Origin: Paenibacillus pabuli
GTDB taxonomy: Bacteria > Bacillota > Bacilli > Paenibacillales > Paenibacillaceae
Assembly (NCBI RefSeq): GCF_039831995.1
Contig: NZ_JBDOIO010000001.1
Coordinates: 124,001-188,000 of the forward strand
Reading direction: 5' to 3'
DNA length: 64,000 nt
How positions within the stretch are numbered: the first letter of the stretch is position 1; every line of letters begins with the position of its first letter. Below are positions 1 to 8,067 of this stretch, in pieces. The position numbers and the translations under genes are program-made. The notes under the pieces are model-generated. The model did no database searches, was not told where the DNA came from, and saw only the letters and a list, made by a program, of their open reading frames with translations.

Positions 1-2
1 TA

Positions 3-104
3 GATGCTACTAGTGAAGGAGTACTCAAGGCAACTGAAGCTATTAATCGGGCTTTGACTATGGTACGAAACGAAGGATCAATCGGTGAAAACTGGAAATT
101 TTAA
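3..104 (+). CDS. 3' end of an unidentified gene (partial)
   Basis: An open frame runs from the window edge to a TAA at 102-104 and is followed by a strong terminator. The 33 visible residues (ending GENWKF) are too few to identify. The reading frame is supported only by continuity with the edge and by the terminator. Confidence 0.6.
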   Translation, partial: DATSEGVLKATEAINRALTMVRNEGSIGENWKF

Positions 105-120
105 TGTGATATTATAGTAT

Positions 121-150
121 CCTCTCTACTTATTGTAGGGAGGATTTTTT
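121..150 (+). terminator. Intrinsic terminator
   Basis: A 9-bp inverted repeat CCTCTCTAC / GTAGGGAGG with a TTATT loop is followed by A and six T. It closes the upstream operon. Confidence 0.9.
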
Positions 151-228
151 GTATTGGGCGTAAATGAAATCGTTGGGTGATCATTACCAATATAGATTGT
201 TGGAGTAAAAAGAAAGTTGGAGGAAATA

Positions 229-906
229 ATGTCAAAAGAGATTTTGAGAAAGATTTATCGTTATAACAGGTATTTTAAGAAACAACATGAGCGGATATTC
301 GATATCCAAACTGGTGACATTCCGGTTATTGTTTCAGCTCCTCATGCAGTACCTGTTTTAAAGAAATCATACCAGAAACCTGGTGAGAGTTTTACAGGGG
401 CTTTGGCTATGTATTTCAATGATGTGCTTAACGTACATTCGATTTATTCTCTGAATCTTGGCAGAAGAGATCCTAATCGAGATAGGAAGTGCATTTATAA
501 GAAGACTCTCCTAGATCATACACTTCAGCACAATATTAAATACGTTATCGATTTACATGGCGCTACTAATTCTCACGGATTCGCCGTTGATTTAGGCACT
601 AACCTATCACAAAGTATTGATCCCAATTTAGTTGGGGATATTATCCTCGCCCTTAACTATTTTAAGGTCACGCCTGTAACTGAGAATAGCGTATTTAAGG
701 CTACACGTTCCTCGGTAATTACAAACTATATTTCAACTCTGGGCAGTGATGTCCAGGCAATTCAGCTTGAGATTAGTAAAGACTTCCGAGACCCCTTTCA
801 CCAACCCGAAAAATTCCTCAATTTAATCGACGCATTACAAACAATCATTCTGATCATGGAGCGTGCAGCAAATGCCAAATCTCGAGTTAACTATCAAATC
901 AACTAA
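229..906 (+). CDS. N-formylglutamate amidohydrolase-like hydrolase
   Basis: 225 residues. I chose ATG 229 over the in-frame TTG at 217 because the TTGGAGGA there is the ribosome binding site. The early SAPHAV segment and the central IDLHGA segment match the zinc-ligand motifs of the N-formylglutamate amidohydrolase (FGase) family, which hydrolyses N-acyl amide bonds of acidic amino acids. The protein is somewhat short for the family. It overlaps the next gene, an ATP-grasp ligase, by 35 bases, so the two are probably translated together; an amide-cleaving and an amide-forming enzyme side by side suggests a shared amino-acid or peptide substrate (inference). The true substrate is unknown. Confidence 0.7.
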   Translation: MSKEILRKIYRYNRYFKKQHERIFDIQTGDIPVIVSAPHAVPVLKKSYQKPGESFTGALAMYFNDVLNVHSIYSLNLGRRDPNRDRKCIYKKTLLDHTLQHNIKYVIDLHGATNSHGFAVDLGTNLSQSIDPNLVGDIILALNYFKVTPVTENSVFKATRSSVITNYISTLGSDVQAIQLEISKDFRDPFHQPEKFLNLIDALQTIILIMERAANAKSRVNYQIN

Positions 907-1681
907 AAAATTCCAAAGTCTTCTTCTTGAACTTGCACAAACAATGGGGTTTATGATTAAGATTCTCTCCGAAAATAGAATTTACCAGATAATTAACGAA
1001 GTTACTGGAAAATCTATTTTCCTATATAATGCCGATTTAGGCATGAACAGTTCATCTTCGCTATTGGCGGCTAAAGATAAAGCTGCTACTTATGGATTGA
1101 TGTCACACTATGGTGTACCTACTATCGAACATATCCAAATCGATACTGGACCTGATAGTGATTATATCTCCGAATGTACGAAGTATTTGCAGGACTGGGG
1201 AAAACTAGTATTGAAGGACAATGAAGGTACTCAGGGACGTAACGTATTCTTGGTTGAGGATCAGGAAAGTTTGCTGATTCATCTGGATGTACTGAAAAAA
1301 CGTGGTAAACGAATCTGTGTATCCAGATTTTACGATGCGGAGTTGGAAACACGTTGTATTGTATATAACGGTGAGGTTAGAATCGCTTTCTCGAAGTTAC
1401 GGACTAATTCATGGAAACACAATTTATCTCAGGGTGCAATGCCGATCCCGATTCAGTTGAATAGTCCTGAGTCCGCTGAAATCCAGCATATTGCCGTAAG
1501 TGCCGCAGCAGCGATTGGGATGCAGTTCTGCTCCATTGATATTATGGAGACAAGTTGTGGACCGAAAGTACTTGAAGTTAATGGTACTGTGCTGATGAAT
1601 CACTATACAAAATACAGCGAAGCACATAAAAATCAATCTCTTGATCTGTACCGAGAAATCTTCTCTGATATCTTGGAATAG
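872..1681 (+). CDS. RimK-like ATP-grasp ligase
   Basis: 269 residues from ATG 872, with GGAG at 858-861; a GTG at 863 in the same frame lacks a site of its own. ATP-grasp features are visible: KDNEGTQGR (flexible glycine loop over the phosphates), ETRCIVYNGEV in the central strand, and a C-terminal metal-binding segment CSIDIMETS...VLEVNGT with the expected D/E/N pattern. This family joins a carboxylate to an amine or thiol through an acyl-phosphate, as in RimK and glutathione or cyanophycin synthetases. It is translationally coupled to the upstream FGase-like gene and ended by a terminator, so the pair forms one unit. The substrate cannot be read from sequence. Confidence 0.78.
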   Translation: MPNLELTIKSTKKFQSLLLELAQTMGFMIKILSENRIYQIINEVTGKSIFLYNADLGMNSSSSLLAAKDKAATYGLMSHYGVPTIEHIQIDTGPDSDYISECTKYLQDWGKLVLKDNEGTQGRNVFLVEDQESLLIHLDVLKKRGKRICVSRFYDAELETRCIVYNGEVRIAFSKLRTNSWKHNLSQGAMPIPIQLNSPESAEIQHIAVSAAAAIGMQFCSIDIMETSCGPKVLEVNGTVLMNHYTKYSEAHKNQSLDLYREIFSDILE

Positions 1682-1689
1682 ATTTACAT

Positions 1690-1719
1690 GAACCACTCTA
1701 AACTGGGGTGGTTCTTTTA
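1690..1719 (+). terminator. Intrinsic terminator
   Basis: GAACCACTC / GGGTGGTTC inverted repeat followed by TTTT. It ends the FGase/ATP-grasp unit. Confidence 0.85.
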
Positions 1720-1776
1720 ATTTGCAATACAATTAATTTAGAGGAAATTAAAATTTACATTGGAGGTATACGTATA

Positions 1777-2100
1777 ATGATTCATGAATTTCAGGGAATA
1801 AACGGAGTTACGTCACACTGTGATATAACGATAAACGGGAATGTAGTTATTTGTACGGAATTGATATCCAACCCCGGTACGAGTGTTACTAATATGGCTG
1901 AAGCTATTGCTGATATGGTTGTTGCGAGATATAATTTAGATCCGCATAAATTAATTTGGCTTGAAAATTATGAGAACAATCATAACAAGTTTTACGATAT
2001 CGTTACATTTAACTACAGGGACGGAAGATTCACTGATCCCTCTTGGCAATCTATTTCATCCGAACGTGCACATGTAATTTGGCATACTAATTCGTTATAG
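1777..2100 (+). CDS. Hypothetical protein
   Basis: 107 residues from ATG 1777 with TGGAGGT at 1761-1767. Soluble, no signal or membrane segment, no motif recognised. The next gene begins 14 bases after its stop, so they are probably co-transcribed. Confidence 0.7.
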   Translation: MIHEFQGINGVTSHCDITINGNVVICTELISNPGTSVTNMAEAIADMVVARYNLDPHKLIWLENYENNHNKFYDIVTFNYRDGRFTDPSWQSISSERAHVIWHTNSL

Positions 2101-2114
2101 AGGCGGATTCCATT

Positions 2115-2480
2115 TTGGAAATTAAATTTGACGCTATACTTATAGCTACGTGGGAACACTTCACGCCTATTGATATTAATTTTGAGGATAACACTCTAAC
2201 TGCATCACTTAACGGAGTATCAATTAAAACTTACAGTTTTTCGACTGACGGTAATTCGGGCGAGGTGGTGCTCCGCCAGTATACTGGAGGAAGGGATATA
2301 AAATATAAGGACGTTTACGCAGGGGATATACTACGTGACAAAAGAGGTAATATGTACTATATAATTTTCGCTGATATGTCATTCAGAGCCATGTATAAAG
2401 ATGGGTACTGTTATAAGTATTTTTTTGACGATGAAATTATTGGCAATATTTACACCTCACCAGATACCATATCTTGGTAA
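2115..2480 (+). CDS. Hypothetical protein
   Basis: 121 residues with a TTG start at 2115 placed 8 bases after GAGGCGG. Tyr- and Asp-rich, predicted soluble, not recognised. It ends just before a recurring intergenic promoter motif. Confidence 0.65.
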   Translation: MEIKFDAILIATWEHFTPIDINFEDNTLTASLNGVSIKTYSFSTDGNSGEVVLRQYTGGRDIKYKDVYAGDILRDKRGNMYYIIFADMSFRAMYKDGYCYKYFFDDEIIGNIYTSPDTISW

Positions 2481-2496
2481 TAAACTCCTTAAATAC

Positions 2497-2518
2497 TCCT
2501 TTTAATTAAGTAGTATAG
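2497..2518 (+). promoter_or_regulatory. Recurring phage promoter-like motif
   Basis: One of the clearest copies: TCCTTTTAATTAAG followed by TAGTATAG. It lies 54 bases before ATG 2572. Many more copies occur between genes in this window, several directly ahead of RNA-only transcripts. Confidence 0.65.
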
Positions 2519-2571
2519 AATTAATGGTGTGAGATTATACGTATAAAATAAACGGATTGGAGAAAGTCAAA

Positions 2572-2814
2572 ATGTCAATTCCATTGGTAACACAACGTGG
2601 TAATACTGCAATATGGACTTACATTAAAGGAGAACCGACACAGTTTGTAGCTATCGCAGGTCAAGAGGAAGTAACTATCCAAGAAGGTAGTCTTGTGTTG
2701 AAGACTCTACGATGGCCTGGCGGTGTTCCTGATGATACTACCCAATTTGAGTACGCGATCAAGAAATACTTAGAAGGTGACGACTTCCTTCAGGTAATTT
2801 ACGAAAGGAGATAG
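2572..2814 (+). CDS. Hypothetical protein
   Basis: 80 residues from ATG 2572, preceded by TTGGAGAAAG, which rules out the TTG at 2557 as start. No recognised domain. It ends 3 bases before the next gene and shares the upstream motif promoter. Confidence 0.7.
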   Translation: MSIPLVTQRGNTAIWTYIKGEPTQFVAIAGQEEVTIQEGSLVLKTLRWPGGVPDDTTQFEYAIKKYLEGDDFLQVIYERR

Positions 2815-2817
2815 TTC

Positions 2818-3162
2818 ATGACAACATCGGCTATCATCTCGGTTGTAGTTGTAGTACTTTGTGTATTTATTCTGATTAAAGTTGCAAGTACTATTGTACG
2901 TACTATTGTTTCGGCATGTTTGGTGGTATTTGCAATCTTCCTTTTCATGAACGGCGGAGATATCACAAAAGCATTTACAGACACTAAAGGTGTAGTAACT
3001 GATGTCGGGGATAAGGTTGTAGATACTACTAAAAAGGTCCAAGATAACTTGGATAATGTGGTAGATGGTGTAAATAAAGCTAAAGATACTGCGGATAAGG
3101 TAAAAAGTGCCTCTGAGAAAGTAAATGCAGCTAAAGAAGCTATCGAAGGCGTTGGCAAATAA
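2818..3162 (+). CDS. Membrane protein with a long amphipathic Lys/Asp-rich tail
   Basis: 114 residues. Residues about 5-22 and 28-43 are hydrophobic and form two membrane segments or one hairpin. The rest (about 55-114) is rich in K, D, V, A and T with heptad-like spacing, resembling apolipoprotein or LEA-type amphipathic helices. AAGGAGATAG supports ATG 2818. Possibly a membrane-remodelling or membrane-associated factor; this is inference from composition only. Confidence 0.7.
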   Translation: MTTSAIISVVVVVLCVFILIKVASTIVRTIVSACLVVFAIFLFMNGGDITKAFTDTKGVVTDVGDKVVDTTKKVQDNLDNVVDGVNKAKDTADKVKSASEKVNAAKEAIEGVGK

Positions 3163-3176
3163 GCAGCACAATCAAT

Positions 3177-3212
3177 AACCTGCAATCACAAAATGAGGAT
3201 TGTAGGTTTTTT
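3177..3212 (+). terminator. Intrinsic terminator
   Basis: AACCTGCAATC / GGATTGTAGGTT inverted repeat followed by TTTT. Confidence 0.85.
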
Positions 3213-3228
3213 AATGTGGAGGTGTCTT

Positions 3229-4035
3229 ATGGATAAAATAGAAACGATAATGAAGTTCATTGATGAGCATCAGGGACAGTTTTGTCAGTTAATAATGGAC
3301 AGTAAATACGTGGCAAATAACGAATACTTCGCAAGTGAGGACTTTACACTAGACACTTATTTGATTGAGAATGAACATATAACTATCAATTTTAGTGTTA
3401 AGAAAATTCCCGCTACTTATAGAATGTCGTTCAACTTAGTTGCGGAAAGTATTGTAGAAGATAAAACATTGACTATGTACTTGGTTAATAATCAGAAGAC
3501 AGTTCTTAAGATTGTTGAGCCACGATACCAATATGTTCATGTTTACAATAATGATGAATCGTCTACTATTCCTTACTCACATCTGGTTGAATTTGCACTA
3601 GCATTGGTACCTGACTTAGCACAGGAATTTTCAACTATTGTTCGCTTATTTCACACTTACGAAGACTACGAAAATAATATTTCAGCTACTCCGTATTTCA
3701 CTGAGATGATACGTAACGGTAGTCTCAAAGGTACGTATGATCATGTAACTGACCAAATAATACTCTATCTATTTAACTATAATATGACTGATGTCGAGTA
3801 TAATATTATTCATAACACATTGCACGAGTTGCGTCACGTTTACCAACATAAATATAACCCAGAGGAAATGAAATATCATAGGGAAACTGAATCTAACATG
3901 TTAACAGGTCAAGAATATCTTGACACGTGGCCAGAGCGTGATGCAAATGATTTTGCTGCAATGATTATGGATGTTAATTATGATTTAATATTCCACGTCA
4001 TAGCTGAATTCAGACAGCATTACGGTATTAAATAA
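3229..4035 (+). CDS. Putative zinc metalloprotease (HExxH type)
   Basis: 268 residues from ATG 3229 with GGAGGTG upstream; an upstream in-frame ATG at 3193 lies inside the terminator and is unlikely. HELRH at residues 199-203 is an HExxH zinc site, and ERDANDFA around residue 236 supplies the downstream glutamate expected of gluzincin-like peptidases. No signal peptide is visible, so it would act in the cytoplasm. The N-terminal ~190 residues are unrecognised. The target is unknown. Confidence 0.65.
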   Translation: MDKIETIMKFIDEHQGQFCQLIMDSKYVANNEYFASEDFTLDTYLIENEHITINFSVKKIPATYRMSFNLVAESIVEDKTLTMYLVNNQKTVLKIVEPRYQYVHVYNNDESSTIPYSHLVEFALALVPDLAQEFSTIVRLFHTYEDYENNISATPYFTEMIRNGSLKGTYDHVTDQIILYLFNYNMTDVEYNIIHNTLHELRHVYQHKYNPEEMKYHRETESNMLTGQEYLDTWPERDANDFAAMIMDVNYDLIFHVIAEFRQHYGIK

Positions 4036-4057
4036 CAAATATTTGGAGGACAGTCCC

Positions 4058-4339
4058 ATGATTAATTACGTACACAAACGTGCAGTATACGATTATTTTT
4101 GCAATGCGTGGACAGATAGACAGAAATTAAATTTCAGGTTTACTACATATGAAGGTACTGATGTATTTGATGAATATATCACACATGTAGGATATGTCGA
4201 TGATACTCTTGTAATGACAACAACTCGGGAAAATATTGAGATAAATCTTAAGTCGGTCATAAGTATCATGCAAAGTACAGGTAATTTAGTTTTAACATTC
4301 GATTCTGGTGAGATAGTGGTCAATCATAATTACATGTAG
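4058..4339 (+). CDS. Hypothetical protein
   Basis: 93 residues from ATG 4058 with TTTGGAGGAC upstream. Predicted mostly beta structure, no motif recognised. It follows the putative protease by 22 bases. Confidence 0.68.
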   Translation: MINYVHKRAVYDYFCNAWTDRQKLNFRFTTYEGTDVFDEYITHVGYVDDTLVMTTTRENIEINLKSVISIMQSTGNLVLTFDSGEIVVNHNYM

Positions 4340-4369
4340 ACTTTATACAAATATAAGGAGGTATGGAGT

Positions 4370-4558
4370 ATGTACACGTTAAATTGGGATGAGATTGATA
4401 CACTGGTAAGCATGCGTATCCAGTCACTCGCACATAGTGTAGCAGTTACAGAATACAGTCTACTAATAAAAACTATTCTAAACAGTATGGGTGAAGATTT
4501 TATCAACGAATTTAAGTCTCGTTATCCTGCTGAAATCATTGATCATATCTTGAAATAA
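4370..4558 (+). CDS. Hypothetical small protein
   Basis: 62 residues from ATG 4370 with AAGGAGGT upstream. Predicted helical. Not recognised. Followed by a terminator. Confidence 0.65.
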   Translation: MYTLNWDEIDTLVSMRIQSLAHSVAVTEYSLLIKTILNSMGEDFINEFKSRYPAEIIDHILK

Positions 4559-4563
4559 AAAAT

Positions 4564-4595
4564 AAAAGCCTTTCCTTAATCGGTTAGGCTTTTTA
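4564..4595 (+). terminator. Intrinsic terminator
   Basis: AAAAGCCT / AGGCTTTTT inverted repeat ending in a T run. Confidence 0.85.
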
Positions 4596-4599
4596 TGTA

Positions 4600-4622
4600 T
4601 CCTTTTATAGGCTAAGATATTA
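4600..4622 (+). promoter_or_regulatory. Weak copy of the recurring promoter-like motif
   Basis: TCCTTTTATAGGCTAAG immediately after a terminator matches the first half of the recurring motif but lacks the GTATA end. Confidence 0.35.
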
Positions 4623-4685
4623 AATAGAGTAAGATTTTTATTGATAATTTGGGTTATTTTTATTCTCGGTAATTTTCCTCCATTG

Positions 4686-4740
4686 CTGAAACTTGAGCCT
4701 TCAGGATTATCTATGTGAGTTCGAATCTCACAGGGCTACA
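4686..4740 (+). ncRNA. tRNA-like minihelix (T-arm plus acceptor strand)
   Basis: A perfect tRNA T-arm (GTGAG, loop TTCGAAT, CTCAC) at 4715-4731 is followed by AGGGCT, which pairs with AGCCTT at 4696-4701 to give an acceptor-like helix. No D-arm or normal 5' half lies upstream and no CCA follows. CTGAA / TTCAG (4686-4704) may form an additional anticodon-like hairpin. It sits in the leader of the next gene. It could be a decayed tRNA, an RNase P substrate mimic, or a regulatory leader. Confidence 0.5.
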
Positions 4741-4761
4741 AAAATTTAGGAGGACTTCTTT

Positions 4762-5799
4762 ATGACTAGAGAAGAAATGATTGCGGATGCGATCGAACTA
4801 ATGAAAGTGAAAGTTGAGGGTTATGTCGAGAACGGTGGGAAAAGTTACAAAGATTGGACTTATGATGAAGCTGAACATGACCTTTCTTATCTCGAACACA
4901 ACTTACCTGAGATTCTAACTGTCCTCCAAGATTTAGAGGGACCTCTCAGTTACGGAGCGTTCTTCAAGGAGTTAGGCAGTCTTAACTTACTATCAGTACC
5001 TATCAAACTATGGAATCCTGAATCTTTACCATCTATGCAAATTCGATGGGATCGATTCCTGCATTGGTTCCGTGGTTATAGCTTCCAGGTCAGTGGTAGT
5101 CCTGAGGGTGACGGTGATTATGGATCATCTAGTACAACTATGGCCAATGATTTAGAAGTTCATACTGTACTTGATCCAGTTATGAAATCTTTAATTGCTT
5201 TCAGCCATGTCTGTCAGGCAACAAATAAGTATGATGAATTCTTCAAAACTATTTCAAAAGATCCTTTGTTATTCAATGATTTCATGCAGCTAACGAATGC
5301 TGATGAGAATATTCATTGTGATAACTTTGATCTTGACAATATTCTTGGTATTATCCAAGAAGTTGATGATTTGCCACGACTTCCAGATGAAGAAATCTTC
5401 CTTTGTGAGAAAGGTTCCGGTGATAGTGCCGATCACTCAGTATTTGCTGTAGTTGCCGTATCTACTGAGTATGTCGCATTTGGTTTCATTGGATCCAATA
5501 AGTGGACAGCAATCGGTATTCCGGAATATGTCGAGGGTGAATTTGATAAATATTCCCCTTGGGAGGATATCAGCAAGCGCCAATACTACAAGATCATGTG
5601 GAGACGACTGGCTTGGATTCTGATGAGTTACAACGAAATCACTGCAAATTACCAATATGTTTACCCTCATCGTAAAGGTAAACTTACCTATATCAAAAAG
5701 GATCGTTTCGGACATTCTTCAGCCTTCGCTGGGAATATGGGTGAACTCGAACAGTATATTGAGAAATCCGCTAACGAGTTCGATGACTTCCGAGAGTAG
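4762..5799 (+). CDS. Hypothetical protein (345 residues)
   Basis: ATG 4762 follows AGGAGGACTT. One of the longer proteins here; acidic, soluble, no signal peptide. I do not recognise a domain. It stands alone between a tRNA-like leader and a strong terminator. Confidence 0.75.
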   Translation: MTREEMIADAIELMKVKVEGYVENGGKSYKDWTYDEAEHDLSYLEHNLPEILTVLQDLEGPLSYGAFFKELGSLNLLSVPIKLWNPESLPSMQIRWDRFLHWFRGYSFQVSGSPEGDGDYGSSSTTMANDLEVHTVLDPVMKSLIAFSHVCQATNKYDEFFKTISKDPLLFNDFMQLTNADENIHCDNFDLDNILGIIQEVDDLPRLPDEEIFLCEKGSGDSADHSVFAVVAVSTEYVAFGFIGSNKWTAIGIPEYVEGEFDKYSPWEDISKRQYYKIMWRRLAWILMSYNEITANYQYVYPHRKGKLTYIKKDRFGHSSAFAGNMGELEQYIEKSANEFDDFRE

Positions 5800-5807
5800 T
5801 TAACACT

Positions 5808-5842
5808 TCCGCCACAGGTTAAGTTGATCTGTGGCGGATTTT
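5808..5842 (+). terminator. Intrinsic terminator
   Basis: TCCGCCACAG / CTGTGGCGGA inverted repeat followed by TTTTA. Confidence 0.88.
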
Positions 5843-5859
5843 ACTTCTCAACCGATTCT

Positions 5860-5888
5860 TTGCAATAATTGTCTATATATGGTATAAT
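5860..5888 (+). promoter_or_regulatory. Host sigma-A type promoter
   Basis: TTGCAA (5860-5865), 17-base spacer, TATAAT (5883-5888). It starts a unit with the 62-residue gene and the zeta-type kinase and implies early transcription by host RNA polymerase. Confidence 0.8.
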
Positions 5889-5917
5889 AGATAATAAAAA
5901 GGTTAGGAGGATGTCTG

Positions 5918-6106
5918 ATGACTAACTTTAAACTGGTCAACACGCCCGGAACTATTGGTCATATCCAGGATTCCGAAATTAAGCCTTTTCCTGAAGTTTC
6001 ACGTAGTCTCAACGAAAGTTTCCGTAACAGCGAGCAAATTATCTTAAAACTGATGCGTGAACGGGGTGACCGATCGATTGAACCTATTAATTCTCGCCGG
6101 GCCTAA
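5918..6106 (+). CDS. Small protein overlapping the zeta-type kinase
   Basis: 62 residues from ATG 5918 with AGGAGGATG upstream, first gene after a host-type promoter. Polar, with an Arg-rich C-terminus; not recognised. Its last 29 bases overlap the kinase start. Position suggests an antitoxin or accessory partner of the kinase (inference only); it has no clear similarity that I can see to epsilon antitoxin. Confidence 0.65.
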   Translation: MTNFKLVNTPGTIGHIQDSEIKPFPEVSRSLNESFRNSEQIILKLMRERGDRSIEPINSRRA

Positions 6107-6767
6107 CGGTTCTGGTAAATCTACTATTATCGAACGATTAAAGCACGGGGAATATTTTCCTGAGATTTATATTAACCCTGATGAAGCTGTTAAAGGAAGT
6201 GACTTCTCTTCAATAGCGAATATTGAAGAGAGATACATAGCTGCAATGCAATATTGTGAAGTACTTCGCAAAAATGCGATCGAATATGGATTAAGCCTTG
6301 CGTTTGAAACTGTACTCTCGCATCCAGAGAAATTAACATTTTTACACGAATCACGACAAAAAGGTTATATGGTAGAATCGGTATACGTAACCACTAGAGA
6401 CCCTCGTATTAATATCGAACGTGTAGCTGAGAGACATTCTAAGGGTGGTCATGATGTTCCTCGTGATAAAATAGTATCGCGATATTATAAAAGCATGTAT
6501 AATATGTTAGGATTATTCGAAGCATCAAATACGATGACAATCTATGACAATTCTGATTCTAGACCTCTCGCCTTATTATACAAGTATGGTACACGAATTT
6601 ACTTATTAAATCGTGAGTATAGAGGAAATTTACTGGATGAGTACTTATTCCCTCATATCACCAACAGAGAACAATACCAATGGTTCGATCTCACTTATGC
6701 CGAGACTATAAGTCTTATTGAAAACTACCGACAAGTATCCGCTGGACTTCAATACTTTGACGAATAG
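6078..6767 (+). CDS. Zeta-toxin-type P-loop kinase
   Basis: 229 residues. I chose TTG 6078 because GGGGTGA at 6063-6069 is correctly spaced; GTG 6057 has no site. AGPNGSGKST at residues 7-16 is a Walker A motif, with the AGPNGSGKS form typical of zeta-toxin and related UDP-GlcNAc kinases. NPDE near residue 35 and a conserved RD/ER region near 110-120 also fit. Zeta toxins phosphorylate UDP-N-acetylglucosamine and poison wall synthesis; many relatives have unknown substrates. Translationally coupled to the small upstream gene and transcribed early from a host promoter, which suits host takeover or toxin-antitoxin roles (inference). Confidence 0.75.
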   Translation: MNLLILAGPNGSGKSTIIERLKHGEYFPEIYINPDEAVKGSDFSSIANIEERYIAAMQYCEVLRKNAIEYGLSLAFETVLSHPEKLTFLHESRQKGYMVESVYVTTRDPRINIERVAERHSKGGHDVPRDKIVSRYYKSMYNMLGLFEASNTMTIYDNSDSRPLALLYKYGTRIYLLNREYRGNLLDEYLFPHITNREQYQWFDLTYAETISLIENYRQVSAGLQYFDE

Positions 6768-6811
6768 ATGTCCTCAGTATTATAGGTAAGATTGGTATTG
6801 AGGTGATTTTA

Positions 6812-7006
6812 TTGGATAAAGTCAAAGTTAATATCGAACAGTTTCTTGCATTGAATGTACTTAGGCGCCGTTATTCATACGGGGATGATATTATCGTCCT
6901 TGCAATACATGATCTCGGTTGGATTGATAAAGAAACCCTTGCTTTAAATAGTTTAAGTCGAGATGAATTGCTGAGAGCACTGCATCACGGATACTCTTTT
7001 GCCTAG
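6812..7006 (+). CDS. Hypothetical small protein
   Basis: 64 residues from TTG 6812 with GAGGTGA at 6800-6806; the in-frame GTG at 6803 lies within that site. Helical, not recognised. Confidence 0.6.
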   Translation: MDKVKVNIEQFLALNVLRRRYSYGDDIIVLAIHDLGWIDKETLALNSLSRDELLRALHHGYSFA

Positions 7007-7018
7007 GAGGTGAAACCA

Positions 7019-7207
7019 ATGTCAAAGCTTAATCTTTCCATTATTATCAAGAATATTCAGCAGATCGTTAACAACTTCGCTAAAACTAGCGGGGTTATTA
7101 TTGTTGCAGGTCAGTGGTGGCAGCAGTGGCAGATCAACTGGAATATGGATAATAATGCGAAAGACGCAGAGATTAGGCCTTGGTATTCATCTCCACTTGT
7201 ATCCTGA
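7019..7207 (+). CDS. Hypothetical small Trp-rich protein
   Basis: 62 residues from ATG 7019 after GGAGGTGAAA. The N-terminal half is a possible amphipathic or membrane-seeking helix, followed by QWWQQWQ. Not recognised. Ends before a terminator. Confidence 0.6.
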   Translation: MSKLNLSIIIKNIQQIVNNFAKTSGVIIVAGQWWQQWQINWNMDNNAKDAEIRPWYSSPLVS

Positions 7208-7236
7208 TATAGGAACAATAACTGGATTGAATTTAA

Positions 7237-7272
7237 GGGACTCGCGTATTTCGCGGGTCTCTTTTTTATTGA
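7237..7272 (+). terminator. Intrinsic terminator
   Basis: GGGACTCGCG / TCGCGGGTCTC hairpin followed by six T. Confidence 0.85.
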
Positions 7273-7302
7273 GCGGAAGAAAAATTACATGGAGGTTAAA
7301 AT

Positions 7303-7725
7303 ATGAATAGTACACGAACAAAAATAACAGATACTATTATTAATTTGCGCAATCATTATGTTGAGAACTATAATAACATTGATGAGTATGAATTAGAGTT
7401 AATTAATACCGGAAAATGTTTTAATATCGCTCAAGGTGTTGTTGAACAGCTGGGCAGTGATACTGATATCTGTATCATAGATACTGCAACAGTCATGGGA
7501 TACGCTGAGCCTGATTATGTTTTCAGCTATCAACCTGGTCTAGGGTATGCTAGTAGAATTATAGAAGATAATCCGCACATATTGGACATCCTTTTCGGAT
7601 ATCACCAATGGATTTACTATGAAGGATTGCACTACGACGCAGAACATCCTTATGGTGTATCTGATTTCATGGAACTCAAATTTTTTGTACGTCAGGTATC
7701 TTATGGTGTAAGCAAAACTGGGTAG
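7303..7725 (+). CDS. Hypothetical protein, possible papain-like fold
   Basis: 140 residues from ATG 7303 with ATGGAGGT upstream. A Cys in GKCFN at residue 39, His in YHQWI and Asp/His in HYDAEHPYGV are in the order of a Cys-His-Asp triad, as in papain-like or transglutaminase-like folds. This is a weak, motif-only reading and the function is unknown. Confidence 0.6.
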   Translation: MNSTRTKITDTIINLRNHYVENYNNIDEYELELINTGKCFNIAQGVVEQLGSDTDICIIDTATVMGYAEPDYVFSYQPGLGYASRIIEDNPHILDILFGYHQWIYYEGLHYDAEHPYGVSDFMELKFFVRQVSYGVSKTG

Positions 7726-7764
7726 TACTGTATCTGTAATCCAATAATAAAGGAGTTGAGAAGT

Positions 7765-7920
7765 ATGCGACAGCGAAACTCGCAGAAGGTGCGACAGATG
7801 CTAATAATCACTGTTAGACGATGGCGACACTGCAAATTACAGCCAAAATTTACAGTACTGAATAGTTTAACTTTAAAAAACTACGGATATCGTGGTCTTC
7901 TTCAGTATTGCCTAAATTAG
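7765..7920 (+). CDS. Small basic protein
   Basis: 51 residues from ATG 7765, preceded by AAAGGAGTTGAGAAG. The protein is strongly basic (starts MRQRNSQKVRQ) and unrecognised. It could bind nucleic acid. Included because the ribosome binding site is strong and the region is otherwise empty. Confidence 0.5.
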   Translation: MRQRNSQKVRQMLIITVRRWRHCKLQPKFTVLNSLTLKNYGYRGLLQYCLN

Positions 7921-7963
7921 TCGCATAATCTCAAAAATATCTATAAAATAACTTAAAACTCCG

Positions 7964-7992
7964 TTGACTGGTAAAGATAAATGTGGTATTAT
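7964..7992 (+). promoter_or_regulatory. Host sigma-A type promoter
   Basis: TTGACT, 17-base spacer ending TGTGG, TATTAT at 7987-7992. Upstream of the second ATP-grasp gene. Confidence 0.72.
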
Positions 7993-8067
7993 TATAAGTG
8001 TAAGGAAGAGATACCAAATAAATGAAACAAAGTCATAAATTAACTCGCATGATTGGTGGTAGTCATT